From assembly GCA_002127295.1 (NCBI GenBank), contig NFUV01000002.1:1238618-1302617 (forward strand): 64,000 nucleotides of DNA, given 5' to 3'. Shown here in pieces: positions 26,228 to 35,363 of this stretch. The notes below the pieces were generated by a model. It made no database searches. It was not told where the DNA came from and saw only the letters and a list, made by a program, of their open reading frames with translations. Source of the stretch: Chitinophagaceae bacterium IBVUCB2 (GTDB lineage Bacteria; Bacteroidota; Bacteroidia; Chitinophagales; Chitinophagaceae). Position 1 is the stretch's first letter, and every line of letters begins with the position of its first letter. The position numbers were made by a program, and so were the translations under genes.

Positions 26228-27538
26228 TTGTCATTTAACAATTTACAGCTCATTGAGCCTGTGCTCAAGGCGTTAGTCCATGAGGGCTACACTACGCCTA
26301 CACCTATTCAGCAGCAAGCAATCCCTGCTATTTTAGAACAAAAAGACCTGCTGGGCTGTGCCCAAACAGGCACTGGTAAAACCGCAGCATTTGCAATTCC
26401 TATTTTGCAACTGATGCACCAGCAACAACAACAATCTCCCAAAGGAAGACGCAATATCAAAGCTTTGATATTAACACCTACCCGTGAACTAGCTATTCAA
26501 ATTGAAGAGAGCTTCAATGCTTACGGAAAGTATCTAGATCTGAAACATCTTGTAATTTTCGGTGGTGTCAATCAATTCAGCCAGGTAAATGCATTGCGCC
26601 GTGGTATAGATATTTTAGTTGCTACTCCCGGTCGTTTATTAGACCTGATGAACCAGGGCCATATTTCTTTGCGTGATATCAACTTCTTCGTCCTCGATGA
26701 AGCAGATAGAATGCTCGATATGGGATTTGTGCATGATGTAAAAAGAGTGATCGCAAAATTGCCTTCAAAAAGGCAAACCTTGTTTTTCTCTGCTACCATG
26801 CCGCCGGAAATTCAACAACTGGCGAATGTATTATTAACTAACCCGGTTAAAGTAGCAGTAACACCTGTTTCTTCTACAGTAGAAATTATACAGCAGTCAA
26901 TTTATTTTGTTGACAAACAAAATAAGAATGCTTTGCTAAAAGATATTTTAGCGGATGCTGATATCAAAACCGTTTTGGTATTTGCCAGAACCAAACATGG
27001 TGCTGATAAAGTTGCCAAAGAATTAAATCGTTCCAACATAAAAGCGGAAGCTATTCATGGTAATAAATCACAAAATGCAAGACAGTCTGCATTACACAAT
27101 TTCAAGACCCGTCAAACAAGAGTGTTGGTAGCAACTGATATTGCAGCCCGTGGTATTGACATTGATGAGTTGACCCATGTGGTGAATTATGATCTGCCGA
27201 ATATTCCTGAAACTTATGTGCACCGTATTGGTCGTACAGGAAGAGCTGGAGCAAGTGGTATTGCTATCTCATTCTGCGACCATGAAGAAAAAGCATACTT
27301 AAAGGATATTCAAAAGGTCATCAGCAAATCAATTCCCGTTATTGAAGAACATCCGTACGTACTATCAAGTAATGCGCAGCAAGTTCAACGTCCATCACTG
27401 CGTCCTTCTTTTCAGAAGCGACCTAATAGTAATGGAAACGGAGGAAACGGCAATCGTAATGGAAACAGGAATGGCAACAGCCAGAATTCCAATAGTTTTA
27501 GAGGCGAAAGGAAAAGAAGCTTCAGTTCTTCTTACTAA
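26228..27538 (+). CDS. DEAD-box RNA helicase, RhlE type
   Basis: The 436-residue protein has the Q motif (TTPTPIQQ), [22 protein letters not shown] (in [11 protein letters not shown]), SAT, ARGID and HRIGRTGR. A low-complexity Asn/Gly/Arg tail ([16 protein letters not shown], then [10 protein letters not shown]) is typical of RNA-binding helicase tails. The family N-terminus [15 protein letters not shown] aligns with a TTG codon at 26228, and no ATG lies nearby, so TTG is the start. It probably remodels rRNA or mRNA, often in the cold. A strong terminator follows. Confidence 0.93.
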   Translation: MSFNNLQLIEPVLKALVHEGYTTPTPIQQQAIPAILEQKDLLGCAQTGTGKTAAFAIPILQLMHQQQQQSPKGRRNIKALILTPTRELAIQIEESFNAYGKYLDLKHLVIFGGVNQFSQVNALRRGIDILVATPGRLLDLMNQGHISLRDINFFVLDEADRMLDMGFVHDVKRVIAKLPSKRQTLFFSATMPPEIQQLANVLLTNPVKVAVTPVSSTVEIIQQSIYFVDKQNKNALLKDILADADIKTVLVFARTKHGADKVAKELNRSNIKAEAIHGNKSQNARQSALHNFKTRQTRVLVATDIAARGIDIDELTHVVNYDLPNIPETYVHRIGRTGRAGASGIAISFCDHEEKAYLKDIQKVISKSIPVIEEHPYVLSSNAQQVQRPSLRPSFQKRPNSNGNGGNGNRNGNRNGNSQNSNSFRGERKRSFSSSY

Positions 27539-27552
27539 AAGATATATAACCT

Positions 27553-27588
27553 AAAAAAGCCGCTGTTAGAAATTAACAGCGGCTTTTT
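27553..27588. terminator. Bidirectional intrinsic terminator
   Basis: GCCGCTGTTA (27559-27568) and TAACAGCGGC (27574-27583) form a perfect 10-bp stem with a GAAAT loop. A run of six A lies to the left and five T to the right, so it can end both the helicase gene and the converging lipoprotein gene. Confidence 0.92.
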
Positions 27589-27642
27589 ATATAGAATGAT
27601 ATATCGATTTGATTATTCTTGAAACGTAGAAACGTAATGATT

Positions 27643-28440
27643 TTATTGTGCAGTTATCAACATTGCTGAAGGGGCATTTAATGGTGGTTTAATATCAAAA
27701 GGTTCTGAAGACGACTGTGGTACAGGTGCATTCTGAAATAGTTGTAATGTTCTTGAAGAGATTTGGCTGGCATCTCTTATGCGTATAGTAACACTTGGCA
27801 GCGAAGATGTAGATGCATCGGTACGTTCTGTTACCTGCAGTACATCGAATGCTACTAATCCAAGATTTGCGCCCATCAGGTTCCCCTGTAATGGTGAATA
27901 ATTGATACTTACATCACCGTCATATACAACCGCCAGCACTGTTTTACCTTTTAACATAGTAAGACCAGTAGCCCTTAGTGGAGTAAGATCCGGAATTTTA
28001 TCAAGCAATACTTCTTTGTTATCATCTGGTGATCCTGATCCTAATCCCGGCCCGGCTTGTAAATAGTTTCTTGCACCAATAGCGGTAGGCCCCGCATTAA
28101 TCCAGCTTGTAGGGATTGTTTTAATAGCATGCCATCCTTCATCACCTACCTGACCGGTATGAAGATCTATTGTACGACCGATATTATCTTGAAAATATTT
28201 GAGGATTGTTCTGACACCTACTTCTGCCAACTGGTCATTTACTTGTACATCAGAAAAGCTATTGGGTTCATTTCCATTGTCGATACTTTCTTCATCTATA
28301 ACTAATAAAACAGGATTATTGTCTGCAGTTTCCGGGTTTTCATTTGAGGATAAAGTTTCTTGTTGACAGGCTGTCAATAAAAAAAACATACCGGCAGTTA
28401 ATGCCAGGGTAAATACATTTGGCTTCTGATTAGGTTTCAT
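27643..28440 (-). CDS. Hypothetical lipoprotein
   Basis: The 265-residue protein has a lipoprotein signal with lipobox LTAC (MKPNQKPNVFTLALTAGMFF, then LLTACQQET; Cys near residue 25). An acidic linker (SNENPETADNN) follows. The rest is a soluble mixed fold with WHAIKTIPTSWINAGPTA and a strand-rich end. No known domain was recognised. It converges on the helicase gene and shares its terminator. Confidence 0.7.
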   Translation of the reverse strand: MKPNQKPNVFTLALTAGMFFLLTACQQETLSSNENPETADNNPVLLVIDEESIDNGNEPNSFSDVQVNDQLAEVGVRTILKYFQDNIGRTIDLHTGQVGDEGWHAIKTIPTSWINAGPTAIGARNYLQAGPGLGSGSPDDNKEVLLDKIPDLTPLRATGLTMLKGKTVLAVVYDGDVSINYSPLQGNLMGANLGLVAFDVLQVTERTDASTSSLPSVTIRIRDASQISSRTLQLFQNAPVPQSSSEPFDIKPPLNAPSAMLITAQ

Positions 28441-28702
28441 TCAATGCTGATTAAGGTTAACAAATGATTTTAAAGACCTGTTAGTAAAGTGTCTGATGGC
28501 TGTTTTAAAATAAATGTGATTGTGAAAAGGAGCTGTTAGCTATCTAAATAATATTTTATCAAAAATTAATCCAGAAAAAAAAATTGGGCCCAGAAAGGGT
28601 TTGTTTTAGCTTCTTTCTAATAAAAATATTTTTTTGGAATTATAGAATTGCCAAAAAGCAAATATTATCGTTCAGAAAAAAGGTAGGCATGAGGAAATTT
28701 TC

Positions 28703-29131
28703 TTAAACAAAATCATTGTAACCTTCCATGCCATCAACAATAGAACCATAATTAATAAGGAGCTCTTGACCGGGTAGAATATCAACAATAGCTTCAAACT
28801 CTTCGCCATCGTTAATAGAAATAATATTGGGAGTGGAAGAATGATTAAGATAAATAACAGGATCAATCATTTTAAAACCATATTCCGGAACAAAATAATT
28901 TTCTTCGTCAAACAGACAATAGGTTTCAATCAACGACCGGGAGTGTTCCGGTAAGTTTTCAACTTCACTGATGGGAACTTTTATCCATTCACCCATTCCT
29001 TTAGAAAATATATTTCGGGTTCCTTTTGGGATATTCATTATAGCAAATACACCAATACCATGAATAGGTGAGCCTTTCAGTGTAACATACGTTTCTGTTT
29101 GTAATTCCTCTAGTAGTTTTTTATGCGGCAT
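28703..29131 (-). CDS. SET domain-containing protein
   Basis: The 142-residue protein starting MPHKKLLEELQTETYVTLKG has a minimal SET fold: GSPIHGIGVFAIMNIPKGT at the start of the domain, the IYLNHSSTPN motif near residue 99, and LPGQELLINYG near 123. SET domains transfer methyl groups to lysine. In bacteria such small proteins sometimes act on chromatin-like proteins or host targets. The frame is open upstream to 29218, but that part overlaps the next gene and looks non-coding. It lies 53 bp after the LpxR-like gene. A SWIB/histone-like protein is also encoded in the window (19519), a possible but untested substrate. Confidence 0.85.
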   Translation of the reverse strand: MPHKKLLEELQTETYVTLKGSPIHGIGVFAIMNIPKGTRNIFSKGMGEWIKVPISEVENLPEHSRSLIETYCLFDEENYFVPEYGFKMIDPVIYLNHSSTPNIISINDGEEFEAIVDILPGQELLINYGSIVDGMEGYNDFV

Positions 29132-29184
29132 GTATATCTTAATTAGGAATAGCAAATGTACATGGAAGACTGTTATAGCCAGTC

Positions 29185-30156
29185 TTAAAAAGATAGAGCA
29201 AGGCTCAATCCACCCCAACTATGATTGAGACCTTTCTTAAATTCTTTCGACAAATAAGATTGCGAATAACAGAGATAGACTTTTTTTATATTGAGCATTA
29301 TGCCAATATCAGCCCGGAAAACAACTCTTTCAATTTCTTTTGCAGGGATTATGTAAACACTTTTCCGGTTAAATATGCCACCCTGTATAGTTGCATCATA
29401 TCCCACCAGCGTAAGTTGTCCTTGCCCGTATAAATAGATATTATTTTTCTTTTTTACAGGAGTAAATGAATAAGGATCAGTAAAACTTCCGGCCATGAAA
29501 TTAAATCCGCTGCTAAATTTATTATACAATGTTCCGGCTTTTGCTTCCACAATGCCATTCACCAATAAATTATTTCCCGCTTTCAAAATTGCTTTTTCGT
29601 AATTAAACTGATAGTTTAAAATAAGATCATTCCTGATCTGGTGTTGCCAACCCTTTGGTATCGGATCACCTATACGTTTATGAATGAAAGTTTGAATTTC
29701 TTTTCCAAGAGCGGCAGGGCCGATGATACCAATACTAATTGATGAGGCTACCCGTTGTTTTTTGATGCTATCAACATTCAGTACAAACGATTTTATGGCC
29801 ATATTCGCCTGGAAGGGCCTGTCGCCATACAACACTTGGTCACTTTCTATGCTTGTTGGAGTATAGCCAAAAATATTAAAGCTGATGCCATATTTACTTT
29901 TATCATTCTTCTGGAATAATAAAAGCTTGTTGAACGGATTTCTTCTCAAGCCGGGGTGAACATATTCAACAGTAATTCCCTGTGAGTAATAATAATCAGT
30001 ACCAGTAAAAAAATCATTTTCGTAATTAAACCTTAAGTAGTTGGTTGTGGCGATATTTTTTAACGTAGAGCTATTATCAATTAGTTGGGCTGAGCTAACA
30101 AAGCAGCTACACAATAATAGCAAGCATAGTATAATTTTTCGGGCATGCAGTTTCAC
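29185..30156 (-). CDS. LpxR-like lipid A deacylase family outer-membrane protein
   Basis: After a signal peptide (MKLHARKIILCLLLLCSCFV, cleavage near SSAQ) the 323-residue protein matches the LpxR/DUF2219 beta-barrel family. Its start NYENDFFTGTDYYYSQGI holds the Asn-Asp and Ser positions of the active site, and GWQHQI the probable catalytic His. LpxR removes the 3'-acyloxyacyl chain of lipid A in the outer membrane. The C-terminal part (YLCYSQSYLSKEFKKG) ends in an aromatic strand typical of barrels. It may form a unit with the SET gene. Confidence 0.88.
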   Translation of the reverse strand: MKLHARKIILCLLLLCSCFVSSAQLIDNSSTLKNIATTNYLRFNYENDFFTGTDYYYSQGITVEYVHPGLRRNPFNKLLLFQKNDKSKYGISFNIFGYTPTSIESDQVLYGDRPFQANMAIKSFVLNVDSIKKQRVASSISIGIIGPAALGKEIQTFIHKRIGDPIPKGWQHQIRNDLILNYQFNYEKAILKAGNNLLVNGIVEAKAGTLYNKFSSGFNFMAGSFTDPYSFTPVKKKNNIYLYGQGQLTLVGYDATIQGGIFNRKSVYIIPAKEIERVVFRADIGIMLNIKKVYLCYSQSYLSKEFKKGLNHSWGGLSLALSF

Positions 30157-30226
30157 GGCATATATACGAATGGCAAAGCTCCGCAGATTTTACCTGCAGA
30201 GCTTATAATTAAATATATAAGGGAAT

Positions 30227-30613
30227 TTAATAACGATTACGATCCCGGTTGTAGCCACCGCCACCACCGCTGTTACCACCACCACGATAGCCGCCGCCAC
30301 CGCCACTGCCTCCACGGTAACCGCCTCCGCCACCGCCACGGTTTCCTCCTCCTCCAGAAGAACCACCACCTGGTCTGTCTTCAGCTTGTTTTACAACTAA
30401 TGGTTTTTTACCGAGTGAAATATCATTGAGGTGTTCAATTGCTTCTTTACCTTCTGCATCATTTTCCATCTCCACAAAACCAAAGCCACGGCTTTTGCCC
30501 GTTTCTTTGTCCATAGCAACTTTTGCAGAAACAACTTTTCCAAACTTCTCGAAAATTTCTTCCAATTCAGCATCATCGAGATCATAGGGGAGACCAGCTA
30601 CAAACAGATTCAT
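30227..30613 (-). CDS. RRM RNA-binding protein with glycine-rich tail
   Basis: This 128-residue protein has one RNA-recognition motif (residues 1-80), with RNP2 LFVAGLP and RNP1 KSRGFGFVEM. A tail of Gly, Arg, Tyr and Asn repeats follows (RGGGGGGYRGGSGGGGGYRG). The layout is that of the cyanobacterial and Bacteroidota Rbp proteins, often cold-induced RNA chaperones. A TACCTTCG near-match to the -7 box lies 16 bases before the ATG. Confidence 0.93.
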   Translation of the reverse strand: MNLFVAGLPYDLDDAELEEIFEKFGKVVSAKVAMDKETGKSRGFGFVEMENDAEGKEAIEHLNDISLGKKPLVVKQAEDRPGGGSSGGGGNRGGGGGGYRGGSGGGGGYRGGGNSGGGGGYNRDRNRY

Positions 30614-30676
30614 GAGTCCTTAATTTTTACGAAGGTACATAAGTTATTGTTTTAATGAGAATATACGGGTAACTAC

Positions 30677-30943
30677 TTACTTAGCAGGAAGTTTGCCCGG
30701 GTTATTTAGATAAGTAGTAATGATTTCTTCCATATCAATATTCATAATATTAGCCATTGTTAGCAGCCACATAAGCACATCTGCAAACTCTTCTTTTGCA
30801 TTTTCAACATTGCCGCTGGCAATGGCAGATGAAAGTTCACCTACTTCTTCATGAAACCATAAGGCAGTATGATAAATGCCCCGTTTGGAATCGTTTTCAA
30901 AGTACCTGTCCCGAACTATTTTTTGTAAAGCAGAAATTTCCAT
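30677..30943 (-). CDS. MazG-type nucleotide pyrophosphohydrolase
   Basis: The 88-residue protein has the MazG core with EEVGELSSA and EEFADVLMWL, the EExxE...EExxD metal-binding pattern of the all-alpha NTP pyrophosphatases. It is the minimal single-domain form. It probably hydrolyses non-canonical or surplus dNTPs. The gene starts 26 bp after the rRNA methyltransferase stop and is likely in one transcript with it. Confidence 0.9.
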   Translation of the reverse strand: MEISALQKIVRDRYFENDSKRGIYHTALWFHEEVGELSSAIASGNVENAKEEFADVLMWLLTMANIMNIDMEEIITTYLNNPGKLPAK

Positions 30944-30969
30944 ATTGAATTGGAGTATTAATTATAAAA

Positions 30970-32151
30970 TCAGGAATTTGTTTCAACAGTTTTTACTTTG
31001 CTACCACTGTATAATTCATATTCCAGTAAACGACAATCAATAGTGCTGGTATAAAACTCAATTCTACGGTTAGCTTTCAATCCAATCTTTTTTGCTAACT
31101 CCATATTGCCTGTAAAAATATACCCGAAATAGCCCCTGCATTTTTGTTTCATAAAATCACCAATGCGGGCATATGTTTCTTCCAGTTCTTTTATATCTCC
31201 CAAACGTTCACCATACTCCGGGTTTACATAAAAAACTCCCGGCACATTTTCAGGTACTTCAGTTTTTTCAAAATCACACACAGCAAAATCCATTAAATTT
31301 AAAACGCCGGCCGCTATTGCATTTTTCTTTGCATTCTCTACAGCCCTGGTATCGTAATCGGTTGCAATAATTTTGAGTCCCGGAACTTCTGCTATCTGTT
31401 CTTCCAGTAAAGCATCTTCTTTCAGATAAACAGTTTCATCATATCCCTGCAAATGCATAAATGCATAGTTGGTTCTGAATAACCCGGGTCTTCTGTTCGT
31501 AGCAATCATTGCTGCTTCAATAGCAACAGTACCGGAGCCGCACATAGGATTTACAAAGGGAGATTTTCTATCCCAGCGGGTAGCATAAATAGTAGCTGCA
31601 GCTAATGATTCCAGCATTGGTGCTAAGCCTGGTATTTTTCTATAGCCATGACGGGCTAATGAATCACCTGTGGTATCGATAAATAGTTCTGCATCGTCAT
31701 TCTTCCAAAACAAATGAATGACGGCACCTTTTAATTCGGCACCGGTAGAAGGTCGATTACCACGGATCTCTCGCAGCCTGTCAATAATGCCATCCTTTAC
31801 CCTTAGGTTGGCAAACATGCTGTTGTTGATCGTATCATTATGCACATTGCTGGTAATGGAAAAATAACCTTCATCAGTTAATACATTTTCCCAGGGATAT
31901 GCCAATACATTATTGTAAACATCATCGGCGTTGCGGGCCTCAAACTTCTTTAAACTATATAATACCTGGCTGGCGCAGCGAAGATTCAGGTTTAACTTTA
32001 TACAATCGTTGATGGAAGCTTTAATTCGTACTCCTGTTATAAAAGAATCTTCGATAACAAAACCAAGTTCTTTTACTTCCTGTTCCAGGTAAGGGGTAAT
32101 TCGTTTATGGCAAGTGATGGTAACCGGCGCCACAGTAGTGTAATAACTCAT
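30970..32151 (-). CDS. THUMP-domain class I RNA methyltransferase (RlmL/YpsC-like)
   Basis: The 393-residue protein has an N-terminal THUMP domain (residues 45-165) and a Rossmann methyltransferase domain. The SAM-binding site is FVNPMCGSGTVAIEA (residues 199-213), the acidic ribose-binding part IIATDYD, and motif IV VNPEYGERLGD (309-319). The catalytic motif is NPEY where NPPY is usual, and the DPMCGSG motif reads NPMCGSG. The family makes m2G in 23S rRNA. The changed residues may be clade-typical. MazG lies downstream. Confidence 0.88.
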   Translation of the reverse strand: MSYYTTVAPVTITCHKRITPYLEQEVKELGFVIEDSFITGVRIKASINDCIKLNLNLRCASQVLYSLKKFEARNADDVYNNVLAYPWENVLTDEGYFSITSNVHNDTINNSMFANLRVKDGIIDRLREIRGNRPSTGAELKGAVIHLFWKNDDAELFIDTTGDSLARHGYRKIPGLAPMLESLAAATIYATRWDRKSPFVNPMCGSGTVAIEAAMIATNRRPGLFRTNYAFMHLQGYDETVYLKEDALLEEQIAEVPGLKIIATDYDTRAVENAKKNAIAAGVLNLMDFAVCDFEKTEVPENVPGVFYVNPEYGERLGDIKELEETYARIGDFMKQKCRGYFGYIFTGNMELAKKIGLKANRRIEFYTSTIDCRLLEYELYSGSKVKTVETNS

Positions 32152-32255
32152 GGCGGTAAAGATAACTTCAATTCAGGAATAAATTTTCTCACAAAGATGT
32201 CATGATATATTGCTGGATAAAAGCTTTGCGACTTAGTGTCTTTACGAGAATTCTT

Positions 32256-32786
32256 TTATTGTATTACTCTTTTGTAATTAAATGGAATTGTATCTTTTCC
32301 TCCATTTTTATTGGGCCCGACTATAAATGCATTCAATGTATTTGCATCAGCAATTGTATAATTAATATCTGTTGGAAAATCATGTGCAGGATTGCTGAAC
32401 TGGACAGTGTTTGATTGCAGAATTGAAGAAACAAACCTCACAGCTTTTCCATCATTTTGTCCTTTCACCGTGTTTTCAAAAATCCAGTTGTTGTTTTCTA
32501 AGTAAATAGTTGCCTGTTCATTCCAGGAAGTATCTGTTCCCTTTAAAGTATATGCTGCTGAATTGTAGCCGCCTTTATCATTTCTTGCCCATCGTTCAAA
32601 ACTCTTTCCATCTTCACTTTGCCAGGTACCGAGCATTTTATCAAACACCAGGTCAGTAACAGTGGGAGATGTTTCTGTTTTCTTTATGTCCGGTTCAGTT
32701 TTGCTTTCGCTTGAATTATTGCAAGACGTTGTGCTGGTAGCAACTACAAAAGCGAGTAAAATAATTTGTTGTTGGATGAGTTTCAT
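32256..32786 (-). CDS. DUF6265-like lipoprotein
   Basis: The 176-residue protein has a lipoprotein signal (MKLIQQQIILLAFVVATSTT, then SC; Cys at residue 22) and an acidic linker. The domain begins MLGTWQSEDGKSFERWAR and contains VQFSNPAHDFPTDINYTI, a pattern I associate with DUF6265 lipocalin-like domains. It lies 72 bp downstream of the AraC-family regulator on the same strand. Ligand and role are unknown. Confidence 0.72.
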   Translation of the reverse strand: MKLIQQQIILLAFVVATSTTSCNNSSESKTEPDIKKTETSPTVTDLVFDKMLGTWQSEDGKSFERWARNDKGGYNSAAYTLKGTDTSWNEQATIYLENNNWIFENTVKGQNDGKAVRFVSSILQSNTVQFSNPAHDFPTDINYTIADANTLNAFIVGPNKNGGKDTIPFNYKRVIQ

Positions 32787-32858
32787 ATTAGATTAATTAT
32801 TTTAATTGTTGCAAAATAGAGTTACTGAGTATACCGGAATTGTAAAAATGCGACAAGG

Positions 32859-33674
32859 CTAATCTGTGGAAGCAAAAAGAGCTGCAAATTTCATATTGCC
32901 GTTAAAAAAATGTCGCGGACTGATACCGGTAAATTCTTTAAAGTCTTTAATAAAATGCGCCTGGTCGTAATATCCATTTTCATAAGCCAGAGAAGTGAGA
33001 TTGGTGAAACTATTTTCTTGCAGCATTTTGATCGCTGCCTGTAATCGGACAGCCCTTGAAAGTTGTTTTGGACTCATGCCAATAGCAGTTGTAAATTTTC
33101 TTTCTAAATTTCTGCGATTCACATTCATTTTGTCAGCTAACTCCAATACACTTAATTGTCCCTGGGACTGCAGAATAGCTTCTACACATGACTTGGTAAT
33201 TGTATGAAAGATATTCGGATCGGCTAAAAAAGACAATAAAAATGTTTCAATAAGTTTTATGCGTTGTGAATTATCGGTAGCTCTAAATACTTCTTTCTCC
33301 AGTTGAATTCCTTTTTCTCCAAATACTTTACTAATCTCTACGGCTTTATTTTCTAGAGCTGCAATGGGCATTGAAATAAAAGGAGTAAGTCCATCCGGGT
33401 TGAATCTTGCGGCAACAATGCCAGTTACTCCTGTTGGTTCTATTTCTAAATAATTTGTTATTTGGCCAAATACAAAACACTTTGGTTGAATAATAGAATT
33501 TCCGTCTTCAAAATATTGCTTGTAATTATCGCCATAGTGAAAAATCATTTCCATGCATCCATCTGGTACTACCCGTTGTCGAACAGGTACATCAACTCCT
33601 TCATCATCCAATTTCCAAAAACATTTAATGAAAGGTTGAAGTTCTGGGGAAGGTGTATAAACCTGGTAATTCAT
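32859..33674 (-). CDS. AraC-family transcriptional regulator
   Basis: The 271-residue protein has an N-terminal sensing domain (YTPSPELQPFIKCFWKLDD; PDGCMEMIFHYGDNYKQYF). Its C-terminal AraC-type DNA-binding domain has two helix-turn-helix units (SVLELADKMNVNRRNLERKF; LTSLAYENGYYDQAHFIKDF) with the FTGISPRHF end. The ligand is unknown. It lies between two exported-protein genes on the same strand that it might control. Confidence 0.93.
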   Translation of the reverse strand: MNYQVYTPSPELQPFIKCFWKLDDEGVDVPVRQRVVPDGCMEMIFHYGDNYKQYFEDGNSIIQPKCFVFGQITNYLEIEPTGVTGIVAARFNPDGLTPFISMPIAALENKAVEISKVFGEKGIQLEKEVFRATDNSQRIKLIETFLLSFLADPNIFHTITKSCVEAILQSQGQLSVLELADKMNVNRRNLERKFTTAIGMSPKQLSRAVRLQAAIKMLQENSFTNLTSLAYENGYYDQAHFIKDFKEFTGISPRHFFNGNMKFAALFASTD

Positions 33675-33706
33675 TTTTTAAATTATTGTCCTGCGTTTAC
33701 CGAGGG

Positions 33707-34273
33707 TCAATCTTTCCAACCCCATGGGGCATCAGGAGTATCAATTGGTTTTGTTAAGTCGAACTTAACGGTGAAAACTCTTGTTGTGCCAATTCTTCTC
33801 AGGTTATACGTAAATGAAGTATCATCAATTGTGATCCACCATACATTTGAAGCAGCAGCGGGAATAATGTTGGCTGTTTCCTGGTCTGCTGTAAAAACTT
33901 GAATGCCTGCCAGACCAGTACTGCTGGTGCTACCACCATACATAGTAATGGAATCTGGTTTGCCGTCACTATGCCGATGGTCATGCTTTAATAAAATGCG
34001 GTCTGTTTTTTTAGTTAACACCCATGTCCTTGATTTATCATCCCCTACAAAAAAGGGAATACGAATCGTATTACTATCACAAGCCCGTACATGCATTACT
34101 AATTTCTTGCCACGGAAGTCATCGTTAGCGGGTGCTTCTATTACTACTCCTTCGTAGGATTTACCACAATGTTTTTGGATGCTGTTCCAAAAAACATCTG
34201 ATGGTTTTTCTTTTTGAGCGGAAACAGTTATAGATATTATGAATGTGGCAAAAAGGAGAACATGTTTTATCAT
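33707..34273 (-). CDS. Exported hypothetical protein
   Basis: The 188-residue product starts at ATG 34273 with a signal peptide (MIKHVLLFATFIISITVSAQ). The frame is open to 34339, but that start would place the signal peptide internally. The mature part contains VFWNSIQKHCGKSYEGVV, a Cys-rich LVMHVRACDSNTIRIPFFVG, a KHDHRHSDG cluster of His, and an aromatic C-terminus ending DAPWGWKD. The pattern occurs in other Bacteroidota exported proteins of no known role. The AraC gene lies 32 bp downstream. Confidence 0.65.
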   Translation of the reverse strand: MIKHVLLFATFIISITVSAQKEKPSDVFWNSIQKHCGKSYEGVVIEAPANDDFRGKKLVMHVRACDSNTIRIPFFVGDDKSRTWVLTKKTDRILLKHDHRHSDGKPDSITMYGGSTSSTGLAGIQVFTADQETANIIPAAASNVWWITIDDTSFTYNLRRIGTTRVFTVKFDLTKPIDTPDAPWGWKD

Positions 34274-34317
34274 GCAGGTATTTTTAGAAAGATAAGCAAT
34301 CAGCATTATATGAAAAT

Positions 34318-34347
34318 AAAAAAGGGCCTTGAAAAACAAGACCCTTT
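34318..34347 (-). terminator. Intrinsic terminator of glycine-zipper gene
   Basis: Minus-strand reading: AAGGGTCTTG and CAAGGCCCTT (34322-34346) form a 10-bp stem with one G-U pair and a T5 loop, followed by a T run. Confidence 0.85.
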
Positions 34348-34372
34348 GTAAATCATAGAATGAATTTAAATT

Positions 34373-34825
34373 TTATTCGATACGACCATCTTTTCTGTCC
34401 TGCTTACGGCCAATACCATAACCAAGACCACCGCCTAATACACCACCGATAATACCACCAGCCACACGGTTACGCTTATTAATAACTGCGCCTAATACTG
34501 CACCACCTGTACCACCTATGATAGCATACTTAGCTGATTTGCTCATTCCTTTTTTCTTTGCTACCTGGGCATTGTTACTGGATGATGAACTCATGGTACC
34601 ACTTGTAGAAGCACTTCTTTTTACTGCTCTATTATTAGCTGCCATTGATTTTGCATACATAGCAGCAGCTGCAGCTTGCTCATTTTCTAATTTCATTTGT
34701 TGAAAAGCTGCAAAGCCCACTGTATCTTCATAAGAAACAGGTGTAGTAGTTGTTCTATTTTTGCATGATGCAAATAAAATTGCAACTGCAGTAATCATAG
34801 TTAATAAAGTAAATGTCTTTTTCAT
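34373..34825 (-). CDS. Glycine-zipper lipoprotein
   Basis: The 150-residue protein has a lipobox (LFASC; Cys at residue 21) after MKKTFTLLTMITAVAILFAS. A Ser/Ala-rich middle follows, then a C-terminal glycine zipper (YAIIGGTGGAVLGAVINKRN and GGIIGGVLGGGLGYGIG). Such segments insert into membranes or make oligomers. The gene has the TTAAACC-N7-ATG leader. Envelope maintenance is a guess. Confidence 0.82.
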   Translation of the reverse strand: MKKTFTLLTMITAVAILFASCKNRTTTTPVSYEDTVGFAAFQQMKLENEQAAAAAMYAKSMAANNRAVKRSASTSGTMSSSSSNNAQVAKKKGMSKSAKYAIIGGTGGAVLGAVINKRNRVAGGIIGGVLGGGLGYGIGRKQDRKDGRIE

Positions 34826-35083
34826 AACTGTAGGTTTAAGATGAATAATAAAAAGCTACACTACCCATTAGACAGAAAGGATGCCAAAAAATATTTGAAT
34901 GTTAAAGAAGTATATTCGTTATAGCTAAAAGACTAGTAATAAGGAGATTAGAGTACCATCCTTTTAACAAACAAGATGTTCACTCCATTAACGAGAAGCA
35001 ATACCTGATTTTATTATTCTACAATTATCAAATATTTTAAACGATAACAGGGTTACCTTGTTAGTGTAGAAAAAAGTATAATA

Positions 35084-35335
35084 TTATTTATCGCTGTCAA
35101 TTGTTTTTCCAATATAATAGCCTGCAATTCCCCCGGCTATTACACTTACTGAAGCCCAAATAATACTAAAACCTGTTGCAAAATAACTGATAGCAAAACC
35201 GGTTGCTGCACCAAGCAGAGTGAATATACCGGTAGTTTTTATTTTGGCAGAAGAAGGAATTTTACCAGTATCATTCGAAGTTTTAAACTGACGAAGATGT
35301 TCTTTGTGTTTTTTTCGATGGTGTGATCTGGCCAC
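35084..35335 (-). CDS. Small membrane protein with basic N-terminus
   Basis: The 83-residue protein begins with a very basic stretch (MARSHHRKKHKEHLRQFK). It has two hydrophobic helices with glycine-zipper spacing (GIFTLLGAATGFAISYF and SVIAGGIAGYYIGK). It lies 28 bp downstream of the S9 peptidase gene on the same strand. No family was recognised. Confidence 0.55.
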   Translation of the reverse strand: MARSHHRKKHKEHLRQFKTSNDTGKIPSSAKIKTTGIFTLLGAATGFAISYFATGFSIIWASVSVIAGGIAGYYIGKTIDSDK

Positions 35336-35363
35336 TTTTTTTATTTTAAGTTACACCTTTTAT

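Noticed and set aside
34840..34925. 28-codon frame starting MNNKKLHYPLDRKDAK near 34842
   Set aside because: Too short to support without homology; no promoter or leader motif is visible.
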